Both the position numbers and the translations under genes were made by a program. From Celoporthe dispersa (Eukaryota; Ascomycota; Sordariomycetes; Diaporthales; Cryphonectriaceae), in assembly GCA_016584495.1 (NCBI GenBank), contig WAID01000007.1, positions 310,001 to 374,000 on the forward strand: a stretch of 64,000 nucleotides of DNA. Reading direction: 5' to 3'. This document shows positions 47,307-58,292 of this stretch, one piece after another (position 1 is the stretch's first letter; every line of letters begins with the position of its first letter). The notes below the pieces were generated by a model, which searched no databases, was not told where the DNA came from, and was given only the letters and a program-made list of their open reading frames with translations.

Positions 47307-48893
47307 AGCCGTGCGGCCCAGTGTATACCACTACCCCTTGCGTTGATCTCAAATCACATACTCATATTTATATCTTCATCTGTCTTGATCTCGAGACACT
47401 TACTTTTTGGCTGTGGACCAAGATACGGCGTGGATTTTCACTTCCGGGCAGGCGCAGATACTGCTCAGGCCGCTTCGTCACCCGCTGCTCAGCTGCTCAA
47501 CCTGGCGAATCCTGCCGGACCATGGCAGATGCTGAACTTAATCACCAAGGCGATATTGCGGATTCTATCTGTCACGGAGACTGATCCAGCTCATCAGGGC
47601 TCCAATTACACAACCTCCATCGAAGAATGGCGGTGACCAACCGATATTTCCTTTTGTCGACACAGGCAAGGCGGCGGAAAGGGGCTGTGCCCTCTTGAGG
47701 TAGGCGGCTTCCCGTATTCGGGAGTGAGGCATGCCGCCCTGCCTAGATTTGGGGTTTCTGTTCTGCTCGATTGCTTTTCTTCATATACCCAATGCAACCT
47801 GGACACGGGCTCCAGCTGCCAAGTCGAACGGGCACAGGAAGCTCTTCTGCTCCACTCAGAGGAAGCTGGCGGCAGCCGTGACCTGGCCACATATTTGTCT
47901 CGACCTAGGCTAGACGCTTGGAAAATTGGGAGTTCTTGAGGCCATGGCTGTGTGCGCCTGTTTGAACGTGTGCCTACGATGTTGGTGCGACATCCTGATT
48001 TTTTCTTTCTTCCTTGGCAATCTTCACACATGAGAGGGCGGAAAAATTAAAAGAGAGGGACGGTTTTTTCGGGGACTGAGACACGGGACTGGGACCGGTC
48101 GCGGGGCATGATGTTCAGGACACAGGTTTATGTTTGTCCTCCTGGGATGGTGAGGCACTTGAACCTCTATAAAGTCGGCGGGTGTTCCATGACACTGGGA
48201 AGACCGAGTTGTCATGTAGAACTCGCATTATGTGTCAATAGCGTGCATGATAAACACACCAGGACAAATAATTTATATTCACAATGATGCTCTTCATGTC
48301 AGTAAGTGCATGTTTCTTGCGTGCCTGGGAAGTAATGATTGGGTAATTCTCTACAGCCAGACCCAGGGGTTATCAATATAGGTAGGCTGCTAGAACCATG
48401 CACGAGTGATAGCGTTACTGGCAGTCGGGGGCGGTCCTTGGTCTCAATCTTCACATGTCAGGGCGGGCAGGGCAGGTCCGGGAATGCAGGGGCACCAAGG
48501 GTCGGTCACATGGCATGATTGGTGCTCAGCAGGTAATCCCACCGCATTGCATACTACTTGGTACATGGCAAAGTACCTTCATCGTACTAATAGTATGTGT
48601 AGCTATTGGTCGTAGTGTGCCCCAGAGTGCCGAGGGAAGACGCTTTCAGGTGCGTCATGGGGAATCTCGCGGGGAACAGACGGGACCTGGCCAGGGGCTG
48701 GTTAGGTACACCACCAGACTTCAAAGCCGAACCTAATTGTTACCCCAGACTTCTTTGTCCAGACTACCGACTTCATACCAGAAAAAAGAACTGGAAAACC
48801 GCCAGTTCATCCTGAGAGCTCTCCTGTCTCTTGCAGGTCCTGGTCCTGATCTTGATCCTCTCACTCTTTACATCCACCGTCTTCATTACTGCG

Positions 48894-48928
<35 letters not shown>

Positions 48929-49143
48929 ACCAGATTGGTGGTATTCGCGCGCCGGGGGCGAGCACACACCTACAGTAGCAACTTGCCGAGGTATCACGTC
49001 TGCCGTCTCCTTCCTCGGCCTCCTACTACCTAGCCTACTTCTCCTTCCCCATTCTTCCTCCTCCTCCTCGTCCTCCTTGCTCCTGCGTCCAATCCCCTGC
49101 CGGCGACCCAACAGAGCGAGGCACTTTCGACAGAGCCGCAGCC
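47307..49143. other. Intergenic region
   Basis: 1.8 kb between two plus-strand genes with no credible protein. A (TC)14 tract lies at 48,897-48,924, and the stretch from about 48,830 is a pyrimidine-rich leader for PXMP4. Confidence 0.5.
48897..48924. repeat. (TC)14 microsatellite
   Basis: Perfect TC dinucleotide run in the leader region of the PXMP4 gene, about 220 bp before its ATG. Confidence 0.9.
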
Positions 49144-50011
49144 ATGGCCGCGTCTCTACAGAGCATACAGGTGTGTCAGGGAGGAAGCAATGATTGCACA
49201 GGTGCAGTGCTGTGCGGTAGGCTGCAGTGCAATTACAATGTCGGTGGCTAATGCGATATGTTGCGCACCCAACACAGACCGCGATCGAGCGAATCATTCT
49301 CGACCCTCGGTATCATGACGTCCTCGCCGTAGTCAAGGGCGCCCGCAATGGCGGTGTCTACGGCACCAAAGTCCGCTTTCCTCATGCGCTGGTCATGATC
49401 TTCTTGTTCCGATCCGGGACGTACGTTGTCCCGCTCTCCCGCCTCCTCACGCCCCAGTGGCCTCGCGCCTGGCTGATGCTCACCATCTCTACAGCTTCCG
49501 GGAGAAGTTCTGGCTCGTCTTTCGCGCCACCCGCACCCACGCGCGCAACCTTGCCAAGTTTGCGACTATATACAAGTTGACGTGCATGCTACTGAAGCAC
49601 TATGGGCCCGGTGAGCCGGGCAAGGAGGGTCCCTACGACACGCTGGTTGCGGGCCTACTTGGCGGCTATGTCGTCTTCGGCGGGCGCTCGCGGACCTCGG
49701 GCAAGATCTCGAGCGTCAACCAGCAGATCGTCATCTACGTCTTCGCGCGCGTGGTTCTGGCCCTCGCCAGGCTGGCTGTCAAGGATGGCTCGCCCTTTGC
49801 GCTGCCCCTCGTGTCCAGGGAGCCGGCGAGCAGTCGGGTGAGCTACTATGCGTGGCCCGTGTTTGCGAGCGTGAGCTGGGGCATGGTCATGTGGCTGTTC
49901 AGGTACCATCCTGAGGACCTGCAGCCGAGCTTGAGGAGTAGTATGAGCTACATCTACGCGCAGAGTAATGAGTGGGACTCGCTGCGGAATTTTGTCTGGC
50001 ACAACAAATAA
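49144..50011 (+). CDS. Peroxisomal membrane protein PXMP4/PMP24
   Basis: Exons 49144-49170 (27 nt), 49278-49420 and 49495-50011; introns of 107 and 74 nt, GT-AG. The product is 228 residues. Landmarks are ILDPRYHDVLAVVKGARNG, then GTKVRFPHALVMIFLFRSG, FREKFWLVFRATRTHARNLA, LLGGYVVFGG, VNQQIVIYVFARVVLALARL and the C-terminal MVMWLFRYHPEDLQPSLRSS. These follow human PXMP4 from end to end. The protein belongs to the Tim17/Tim22/Tim23 family of four-helix membrane proteins and lies in the peroxisomal membrane; its transport role is not settled. Convergent with the mannosyltransferase gene. Confidence 0.92.
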
Positions 50012-50319
50012 TACCGAGGTGAGCTCGTCCCAGTTGAGCCATGAGGTCGACTGCGGAGCGAGCGCGGGGTGACAAGTGACGATAGCCGCATCTACAACAC
50101 TTAGACCTTGGAGATCACAGCATATAGGCGTTTGGGTAGGACCTTTCTTTTGAAAGGGGGGGGGGGGGGGCGGGCTAGGTCACCATTATTAGGGATAAAC
50201 CAATCTTGACGATTCAATTCTGCTTGATCGGGAGACGTAGGGCTTGAAACACGCGTCCGCGTGTGATGAACCACATGGCGTCGAGGCTATGCGCCGCCGG
50301 TATTGGCTTGGCTCCTGGT
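50012..50319. other. Intergenic, convergent 3' ends with a G15 run
   Basis: 308 bp between PXMP4 and the mannosyltransferase stop codon. It contains a run of 15 G at 50,156-50,170. No gene was seen. Confidence 0.5.
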
Positions 50320-51594
50320 TCACAGGTGCTTCCAGCCATTCATCCACATGATCTGCTTCTCGTTGATGAGGCACGAGGTCCCAGGCTCATTTCTCAGTGG
50401 CTCACCATGCGGTGTGGCTTCTCTCCACTGCTTCACTCTCCCCAGGACCGTCACCTTTTCGAGGTGCTGTTGCAGTGTCGCTCTCCAACGCAACCAGCGG
50501 TTCGCCCAGGCGCCTACGACGGTTGTAAGCGAGCCTGGAAACACAGCCCCCGCCTTGCCCTGAACTGCTCTGTACGTGGAGACGCTGTAGCCCACCCTGA
50601 CGTTAGGGTTGAGCCACACCCCTTTGTCGGGCCTCACCGCCAAAGGGTTGTCCGCATGTATAAGACAGCACTCGGACGCTTCTAGGTGTAGGTCTGCCAG
50701 GCTGTCCGGGATCGCTCGAAACCGGAGCGCCTGTTCGCCATAGAAGGGGTTTGCATCGAAAACAATCATACCGTTCCAGCAAGACTCAACTCGCATGGGC
50801 TCGCTGCGCAGAGCCGCGTGTTTAGAGGTCGGGCTCAGGAACCAGGGCCAGTAGTTGCTGACCGTCTTCTGGCCGTCGTGGTCGCGCAAGGCAAAGGTGT
50901 CATAATAGGTCGATGAGTACTTGAAATCCATGGCGCATGCTGCTGCGTAGCTGCCGTCGCGGGTGTGCAGCAGCGTGACGAAGTCTTCCACACTGAAGAC
51001 CACGTCGTTTATCCACAGGAGCTTGTCGAACCTCACGCCCCGCCTCTCCAGCTCCCACATCGGCTCCATCGCCCTGTTGCGCTCGCCGGCGAGGTATGTG
51101 ATCCGCCGCAGGTCGTACAGCTTATCCTCCTGGTTCCAGATCCAGCCCTGTTCTCGTGGCCCGGAGGGGTCAGGGCGCGCCCACATTTCTTCCAGCTGTT
51201 CATAGACCGTCATGCCCAGGCTGACGGTGTTGGGTACGCCCCGTGCATCCAGCTGCTCCTTCAGGGCAGCCAGCTGTCCTTTGGTGTCGTCCTGCGACCC
51301 CGACTCCAGGGCGGAGAAGTACACCTTATCGGGACCGAGGTGGTCGACGAGGGCAAGTGCAGCAGCGCTCCATGCTGGGAGGATCTTCCCCGTGTTTCTA
51401 TGGACGGATGCGATGAAGACGGTCGTGTTGTCGTGGTGGCCCACCGCCGCGCCTGGAAGAGTCCGCGTCGTGCGAGGTCGGTGGTGGAGGAGGACGAGAG
51501 CGTCGAGGAGGAAGAGCAGCAGCAAGAGAGCCAGGATTGGCCGCCTCTGTCGACGCATGCGTCTGAGCAGACGCTGCGAAGGGAGGATCATCAC
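50320..51594 (-). CDS. CAP59/CMT1-type alpha-1,3-mannosyltransferase (GT69)
   Basis: A single exon of 424 residues. A short basic N terminus (RLLRRMRRQRR) is followed by one hydrophobic segment (PILALLLLLFLLDALVLL, about residues 19-37), the type II layout of Golgi glycosyltransferases. The luminal domain contains VFIASVHRNTGKILPAWSAA, then YLAGERNRAMEPMW, the acidic WINDVVFSVEDFVTLL, ACAMDFKY, SCWNGMIVFDANPF and ASECCLIHADN. These are typical of the cryptococcal mannosyltransferase 1 / CAP59 family, which transfers mannose to glycans of the cell surface. In ascomycetes the acceptor is generally unknown. The end, INEKQIMWMNGWKHL, is normal for the family. It is the last gene before the AT-rich block and shows no excess of stop-generating changes. 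Confidence 0.88.
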   Translation of the reverse strand: MMILPSQRLLRRMRRQRRPILALLLLLFLLDALVLLHHRPRTTRTLPGAAVGHHDNTTVFIASVHRNTGKILPAWSAAALALVDHLGPDKVYFSALESGSQDDTKGQLAALKEQLDARGVPNTVSLGMTVYEQLEEMWARPDPSGPREQGWIWNQEDKLYDLRRITYLAGERNRAMEPMWELERRGVRFDKLLWINDVVFSVEDFVTLLHTRDGSYAAACAMDFKYSSTYYDTFALRDHDGQKTVSNYWPWFLSPTSKHAALRSEPMRVESCWNGMIVFDANPFYGEQALRFRAIPDSLADLHLEASECCLIHADNPLAVRPDKGVWLNPNVRVGYSVSTYRAVQGKAGAVFPGSLTTVVGAWANRWLRWRATLQQHLEKVTVLGRVKQWREATPHGEPLRNEPGTSCLINEKQIMWMNGWKHL

Positions 51595-52009
51595 AGGAGG
51601 AGGGTGTCGTTACAAGGTCGGTCGCTCATGTATGCGGTTCTGGTCGGGCATGCTCGCATGGTGTATGATGGGGAGTCTTGACAGGCTCCTGTACCCAGGT
51701 AAGGTGAGGAGCACCCGAATCGAGGGGAACGATTACGTGTGATCTAAATGATCGTTAGCATTGAAAAAGGAGAGAGATGTTAGTAAACCTGGGCTTCGTC
51801 ACTCGCCCACGACTCCAGCCCACCGTCCAAGCTCCGGCTTGACCAGGCGCCTGCCTCGTATACATATAGGCTGTTGCAGGGGTGGGTGGCGGCGGCGAAA
51901 TGAAATCAGAATGAAAACGGGAGAGCAATATTAGTACGAGTAGTTGAAAAGAAGCGTAGCGCAGTTTTTCACGTCTTGGCTAGCTGCATGTAATGACCGG
52001 TAGTGAAAG
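51595..52009. other. Gene flank ending at the composition boundary
   Basis: Promoter side of the mannosyltransferase gene. Base composition is still balanced up to about 52,005 and then turns AT-rich within a few tens of bases. Confidence 0.6.
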
Positions 52010-52167
52010 ATGCTATTGTATTATATAGATTCAAAATATTAGCAAATATTTCTTTCAATCGTATATATAGCTTATATTTAAATTACAAATTATAATATTG
52101 CAATAAATATTGCTATAATAAATATATAAAAATTTTATATTAATAAAAGCAATATTAAATATAAATT

Positions 52168-52691
52168 TTTATAATTAAACTATTCTAATTTCTCGAATAT
52201 TCTATTGCTATTGATTTATAATCAACAGCTGTTGATTTGTAAGCATTTATCAGCTATTATAAATCAACGTTGCATTCGTATATATTAGTTATTACGCAGA
52301 AAGCTTCGAGGAAAAATATATAATATAATAAAGTTTGACTTTCGCTACTTTAGTATTTCTCGAAACTTCTAGCACCTTCTGCTTATGTAATATGCTTAGT
52401 AAGCAACCCCTTACATAATCATATATTATATCACTATATAATGTATAGTGATTAATAATATAGTTTCCTTGGCTCTATAGCTCGTTTAGTTATTGAAATA
52501 ATAAAAGAAATATATATATATTTATATATTCGAATTTCTTCAAATATTTATTGTTTCTCTTTCCTATTTGAGCATATATAGAAATATATATATATTATTT
52601 TATATATTATCAGCTATAAATTATTGCTAATGTAATATAATTATGTAATATTTATAGTTATAGTATAAATATAGTTATATATGCTTATACT
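52168..52691. repeat. Direct repeat copy A (~524 bp), pairs with 54834-55347
   Basis: Aligns almost base for base with copy B. At nearly every difference copy A has T or A where B has C or G, so A is the more mutated copy. It contains an 18-bp palindrome at 52,220-52,237. No open frame is seen. It may be an LTR or part of one, but clean TG/CA ends were not found. Confidence 0.85.
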
Positions 52692-52715
52692 CTTTTGTAA
52701 TTCTTTTGCGAGAGC

Positions 52716-52899
52716 TGTAAAAGGCTAGCCATAGGCTAGCTAAGGGATAGGGTTGCTAGTGGACCAGGGCAGTATTCCGTATAATATAAGTAGGCCTATT
52801 GCGCTGGCACTTTTCTAGCAGTTAGCTAGAACTGTATATTCAATCTCAATACTATTTAGGCACTCTTTCAAGTCTATCTAAAAAAGTTAATCCTTTATA
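52716..52899 (+). repeat. Left LTR of short element copy 1 (184 bp)
   Basis: Starts TGTAAAAGG; the expected terminal CA has become TA by a C-to-T change. Same length as the other three LTRs of the family. Confidence 0.85.
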
Positions 52900-54188
52900 T
52901 AGATTGAATATCTCTTACTTTCAAGCCTATAAAGTATTGTACAAGGATAATTTCACGATAACAATTCTCTTATATCGCCGAACTCGTATCTAAGAACCAG
53001 CTTAAGATTTGGATAATAAAGATGCGCGCAAAGTTTGCAGTCGATAGAAAAGTAATTGGAAATAGAATAGCTCAATTTTTCTATATTTATAGTCAGCTAG
53101 GCTCTTTCAAAAACTATTTCTTGCTATATATTCTATTAGCAATAATAGCAAGCTAAGAGAATCCAAAAGCTAAAGTTTTTCTGAAAAGAATATGCTAAAT
53201 TCTTAGCAATCTTTATAAAAAGAGAAAAAGCTAGCCTTAGCTTGATTATAATTTAGCAAGAAGAGAAAGAGATAATAATATTATATCTAGCTTATTAAAA
53301 AAAGCTATTATATATAGTAGAAGCGCAGGATTAGCTAAATGTATATAAGATAATTCTTTTTACTATATTTCTTTCTAGCTTATCCAGAGTATGCTTTGAT
53401 TGCGAAGAGTAGCTAGATAAGTTTGCGGATTTTATTGCACTATTATGCTAATTCGATAATATATTTATAATAAGCTCTGCCAAAGCTATTATAATAAGCT
53501 TCTCTTTCGAAGATTTAATAGAAGTCGATATCAATTTAGCAAATATATTTATCAAGTATTATAAATGCAATAAGCTAGAGTATTACAAAAAGGATTGTCT
53601 TTAATATAAAAAGAGATAGATTTAGATTGCAAGCTTATTGATAAAAAGCTGGGGAAGAGAAAAAAATTCTGAATAGGATAGAATTGAAAATAAAGAAATG
53701 CAAAATTTTCTTAATATAGATCCTTATTATTCCTAAGCCGCATTTAAGCTGGGAATAAGCTATACTTAAGATGAAAATAAAGCTATATTGATTAATCTTA
53801 ATAATTATTACTTATTAGGAAATGCTCTTGCTAAGAGACTAATCAAATAAATATTCAAGAGAAGCAAAACGAATTTGAATAAAGAAGCTAGAATATCTAT
53901 CAGTAGCAGAATTGGCTATTACTGCTTATCGATATAAAACTTTCCTATTATATTACTTATATTAAGAAATAGCTAGAACTAGGCTAGGATTATCTTTTAA
54001 TATTGCAAATAAAGCAATATTCAGAAACTATAGAATTCTTTACTAATTCTAATCTGCTATTACTATATATATAGTGCGAGATAGGAATAAAAGCTTATAA
54101 AGAATGCTAGATAAAGCATTGCATTAATAAGCTAATATTGCAATATTCTCTTGTAATTCTCTTTGTAGAATAGATAAGAAAAGAGATA

Positions 54189-54372
54189 TGTAAAAAGCTA
54201 GCTATAAGCTAGTCAAAGAATAGGATTGCTAGTAGATTAAGACAGCATTTTGTATAATATAAGTAAGCTTATTGCGCTAGCACTTTTCTAATAGTTAGCT
54301 AGAATTGTATATTCAATCTCAATACTATTTAAGCACTCTTTCAAATCTATCCAAAAGAGCTAGTTCTTCACA
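54189..54372 (+). repeat. Right LTR of short element copy 1 (184 bp)
   Basis: Starts TGTAAAAAG and ends CACA. It is preceded by a purine-rich tract (AGATAAGAAAAGAGATA). Confidence 0.85.
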
Positions 54373-54833
54373 AGAGCAAATGAATTAGTTATTGAAGTAT
54401 TTATATATATTTATATATTGAGAAATGTTTATATATTTCCTAATAGAGTAATATTTGCTATGCTTGTAAAGCTTATTAAACTTATTCTATAATTATTTTA
54501 TATATTTATTTGTTTATATACGCGTATTATAATTATATATATAGATATATATATATATATTTCGTCGATCTTTTTCGCTGCTCGTAAAGCTTATATGCGA
54601 ATGCTACGTCTTTATATTTATATATTGCTAGCATATCTCTTATATATTTCTATATCAAAGACGAAGGTTACTATGCATTTAGGATCGAGGGGATTATGTA
54701 ATCAGCTTATGTAATAGTATAGGCGCTTGTTCAAAAGAGGAATAGTAAGAGGAGTTGATTTGTATTGTATTGTTGTTGTTGTTGCTTTCTTTCTTTTCTC
54801 GAGAGAGGAAGGGAAAGCATTTATTTATAATTG

Positions 54834-55347
54834 AACTATTCTAGTTTCTCGAATATTCTATTGCTATTGATTTATAATCAACAGCCGTTGATTTGTAAGC
54901 ATTTATCAGCTATTATAAATCAACGTTGCATTCGTATATATTAGTTATTACGCAGAGGGCTTCGAGGAAAAATATATAATACGATAAGGTTTGGCTTTCG
55001 CTACCTTAGTATTTCTCGAAACTTCTAGCACCTTCTGCTTATGTAATATGCTTAGTAAGCAACCCCTTACATAATCATATGTTATATCACTATATAATGT
55101 ATAGTGATTAGTAATATGGTTTCCTTGGCTCTATAGCTCGTTTAGTTATTGAATAATAAGAGAAAATATATATATATTTATATATTCGAATTTCTTCGAA
55201 TATTTATTGTTTCTCTTTCCCATTTGAGCATATATGGAAACATATATATATTATTTTATATATTATCAGCTATAAGTTATTGCTGACGTAATATGATTAC
55301 GTAATATTTATAGTTATAGTATAAATATAGTTATATATGCTTATACT
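54834..55347. repeat. Direct repeat copy B (~514 bp), pairs with 52168-52691
   Basis: Less mutated partner of copy A, in the same orientation. It lies just beyond the C-terminal (left) end of the minus-strand copia fragment, where a 3' LTR would be expected, but no polypurine tract or TG terminus was found to prove it. Confidence 0.85.
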
Positions 55348-55589
55348 ATAATTAGATAGAAATATATAAAGCGCAATTATTATTATTATTATATAGCTTT
55401 TTTATATTCCTTTTTATTATATAAATCATTATTTATATATATTTTTGGATTTTCTATATTATTTGATATATTAGCTTATTTTATAAGATATTTCTGCTAA
55501 AGATTTGACAAATTTTTCGTAAGAAAATTAACTAATTATTCTTTTATAAAAATATATATTATTCTTATTTTATTATTAGCTATTGCTTG

Positions 55590-56523
55590 CTATATATAAT
55601 AATATATTATATTAATATATTTAATTCTTTTATGAAATTTAAAATTTTCTGCTAATTTAATAGCACTAGTATTATCTATTAATATAATAAGCGTTTCTAT
55701 ATTATATTTCAATTTCAAAACTGAATTAAAATATTTATATAGATTATTTAAATATATAGCTTTTCTAATAGCTTCTTTTAAAGCTATATATTCAGCTTCA
55801 CAAAAGCTAATTGTAATAGTTTTTTGTAATTGAGAATTCCAGCTAATAATATTATTATTAGCTATATTTTTATTATTATTATTTGATAGAGAAAATATAT
55901 AGCTTATTATAAATCTTTTATTATTTATATTATTTGCGAAATCGCTATCGCAATATCCTTTTATTATAAAATCAATAGTATTGCAATTATATATTATATC
56001 TAAATTAAAGAATTTCAATAAATATTTCTAAATATAATTTAGCGCTTTAAAATGCTTATTATTAAAATTACTTATAAATCTTAAACAATATATAATACTA
56101 AAAGCTAGATCTAGATAAGTTTTTAAAATAAGATATAATAAAGACTTTATATACTTTTGAAATTCTATTATATTAGTTTTATTCGCTATTGATTTATTTT
56201 TACTAAATTTTTATTTTGAGATTTCAGATATTAAAACTAGCTTATAATTATTTATATTTATATTGAATTTATTAAGAAGCTTTTTTATATAAGCAATTTG
56301 ATATATATATAATTGCTTTTTCTTATAATCGATATTTAAATCGATTCCTAGAAATAATTTGGATAGCTCTATCTTTTCTATTTCAATATTTTTATATAAA
56401 TTCTTTTCTAAATTATTTATATTATTATTATTTGCGCTTATTATAAGTATATTATCAATATAGCAAATTATAATTATTAATAGCTCTTTATTTATATATA
56501 TGCTTTTATTATATAAATATTTC
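55590..56523 (-). mobile_element. Ty1/copia pol fragment: reverse transcriptase and RNase H, broken
   Basis: Minus-strand frames encode, in order, the end of the RT domain (55 residues including ICYIDNILIISAN, where the catalytic YVDD-type motif has become YIDN), the connection segment with FLGIDLNIDYKKKQLYIYQ and YIKKLLNKFN, and after a frame change the RNase H region (GYCDSDFA, ISWNSQLQKTITISFCEAEY, DNTSAIKLAENFKFHKR). These are specific to copia-type elements. The upstream part of RT is missing: the fragment is cut at 56,523 by short element copy 2. The second catalytic Asp to Asn change fits a G-to-A transition. Confidence 0.88.
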
Positions 56524-56707
56524 TGTAAAAAGCTAGCTATAGGCCAGCCAAGGGATAGGATTGCCAATGGATTAGGGCAGCATTCCGTATGATATAAGTA
56601 AGCCTATTGCGCTAGCACTTTTTCAGCAATTAGCTAGAATTGCATATTCAATCTTAATACTATTTAAGCATTTTTTCGAATCTATCCAAAAGAGTCAATC
56701 TTTCATA
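56524..56707 (+). repeat. Left LTR of short element copy 2 (184 bp)
   Basis: Begins TGTAAAAAG and ends TTTCATA, from an ancestral CA end by a C-to-T change. Confidence 0.85.
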
Positions 56708-57503
56708 TAGATTGAATATTCTTTGCTTTCAAGCTTATAAAGTATTATACGAGAATAATTTCATAATAATAATTCTCTTATATCGCCGAATTCACATTTA
56801 GAGACTAGCTCGAAATTTGAATAATAAAGATACGCACGAAGTTCGCAGTTGATAGGGAAGCAATTAGAAATAGAACAGCTCAATTTTTCTATATTTATAG
56901 TCAGCTAAGCTTCTTCAAGGACTATTTCTTGCTATATATTTTATTAGCAATAATAGCAAGCTAGGAGAATCCAGAAGCTGAAGTTTTTCTAGAAAGAATA
57001 TATTAAGTTCTTAGCAATTTTTATAAAAAGAGAAAAAGCTAGCCTCAGCTTAGTTATAATTCGATAAGAAAAGAAAAAGATAATAATATTATATTTAGTT
57101 TGCTAGGAAAAGCTATTATATATAGCAGAAATATAGAATTAGCTAGATGCATATAAGATAGTTTTTCTTATTATATCTCTTTCTAGCCTATTTAGAATAT
57201 GCTTTGATTGCAAAAAATAGCTGAATAAGTTTGCAGATTTTATTATATTATTATGCTAATTCGATAGTATATTTACAATAAGCTCTGCTGAAGCTATTAT
57301 AATAAGCTTCTTTTTTGAAAATCTAATAGAAGTTAATATTAATTTAGCAAATATATTTATCAAATATTACGAATATAGCAAGTTAGAGCATTATAAAAAG
57401 GATTGTCTTTGGCATAGAAAGGGATAGATTCAGATTGCAAGCTTATCGATAAAAGCTGGGGAAAAGGAAAGATTCTGAATAGGGTAGAATTGAAAATAGA
57501 GAG

Positions 57504-57731
57504 ATGCAAAATTTTCTTAATATAAGTCCTTACTATTCCCAAGCTGCATTCGAGCTGGGAGCGAGCTATATCCGAAGCGAAAATGAAGCTATATCAATTA
57601 ATTTTGATAATTATGAGATGCAAAATTTTCTTAATATAAGTCCTTACTATTCCCAAGCTGCATTCGAGCTAGGAGCGAGCTATATTCGAAGCGAAAATAA
57701 AGCTATATCAATTAATTTTGATAATTATTAC
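57504..57731 (+). repeat. 114-bp tandem duplication inside short element copy 2
   Basis: Two adjacent 114-bp units (57504-57617 and 57618-57731), each an open 38-codon stretch with MQNFLNISPYYSQAAFELGA. The two units differ at only a few sites. Copy 1 has a single unit (from about 53,700). Confidence 0.9.
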
Positions 57732-58108
57732 TTATTAGGGAATGCTCTTGCTAAGAAACTAATTAAATAGATATTCAAAAGAGATAGAGCAAGTTTGAAT
57801 AAAAAAGCTAGAATATTTATTAGTAGCAAAGTTGGCTATTATTGCTTATTAGTATGAAATCTTTCTATTGTATTACTTATATTGAGAAATAGCTAGAATT
57901 AGGCTAGAATTATCTCTTAGTATTGTAGGTAAAGCAATACTTAGAAATTATAGGGTTTTTTGCCAATTCTAGTCTGCTATTGCTATACATATAGTGCGAG
58001 ATAGGGATGGAAGCTTATAAAAAGTGTTGAGTAAAGTATTGCATTGATAAGCTGATATTGCAATATTCTTTTGTAATTCTCTCTGCAGGATAGATAAGGA
58101 AAGAGATA

Positions 58109-58292
58109 TATAAAGAGCTAGCTATAGGCTAGCCAAAGGATAGGATTGCTAGTGAATCAGGGCAGCATTCTATATAATATAAGTAGGCTTATTGCGCTAG
58201 CACTTTTCTAGCAGTTAGCTAGAACTGCATATTCAATCTCAATACTATTTAAGCACTCTTTCGAGTCTATTCAAAAGAGTTAGTCTTTTACA
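58109..58292 (+). repeat. Right LTR of short element copy 2 (184 bp)
   Basis: Ends CTTTTACA, the exact inverse complement of the TGTAAAAG start seen in copy 1, showing that the family has at least 8-bp inverted LTR termini. Its own first bases are mutated to TATAAAG. Confidence 0.85.

Larger units (their letters stand above)
52716..54372 (+). mobile_element. Short LTR retroelement copy 1 (1,657 bp, gag-like only), 5-bp target duplication
   Basis: Bounded by two 184-bp LTRs (52716-52899 and 54189-54372). The LTRs start TGTAAAA and end in sequence derived from TTTTACA or TTCACA. The flanking bases are AGAGC on both sides (52711-52715 and 54373-54377), a perfect 5-bp target duplication. A purine-rich stretch lies directly before the right LTR, as a polypurine tract should. 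The 1.29 kb interior is too short for pol. Its plus strand shows a decayed Gag-like region and, at about 53,557-53,598, a CCHC zinc knuckle (Lys-Leu-Glu core) with one Cys and the His changed to Tyr. Several stops interrupt it. This makes it a non-autonomous, gag-only or TRIM-like element. Confidence 0.85.
56524..58292 (+). mobile_element. Short LTR retroelement copy 2 (1,769 bp), at a copia/gypsy junction
   Basis: Same family as copy 1: LTRs at 56524-56707 and 58109-58292, both 184 bp. The interior aligns along its length with copy 1 and has the CCHC region at about 57,365-57,407, here keeping the His but losing other ligands. It is 112 bp longer than copy 1, explained by a 114-bp tandem duplication. 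The flanking 5-mers are ATTTC and ATTAT, not a match. The left flank is copia RT and the right flank is gypsy RT, so the two flanks do not belong to one target site. The right LTR begins TA in place of TG. Confidence 0.85.

Noticed and set aside
55590..56567. Treating the AT-rich open frames as functional reverse transcriptase genes
   Set aside because: The catalytic motif is altered, frames are split, and the first codons of the right-hand frame come from an inserted LTR.
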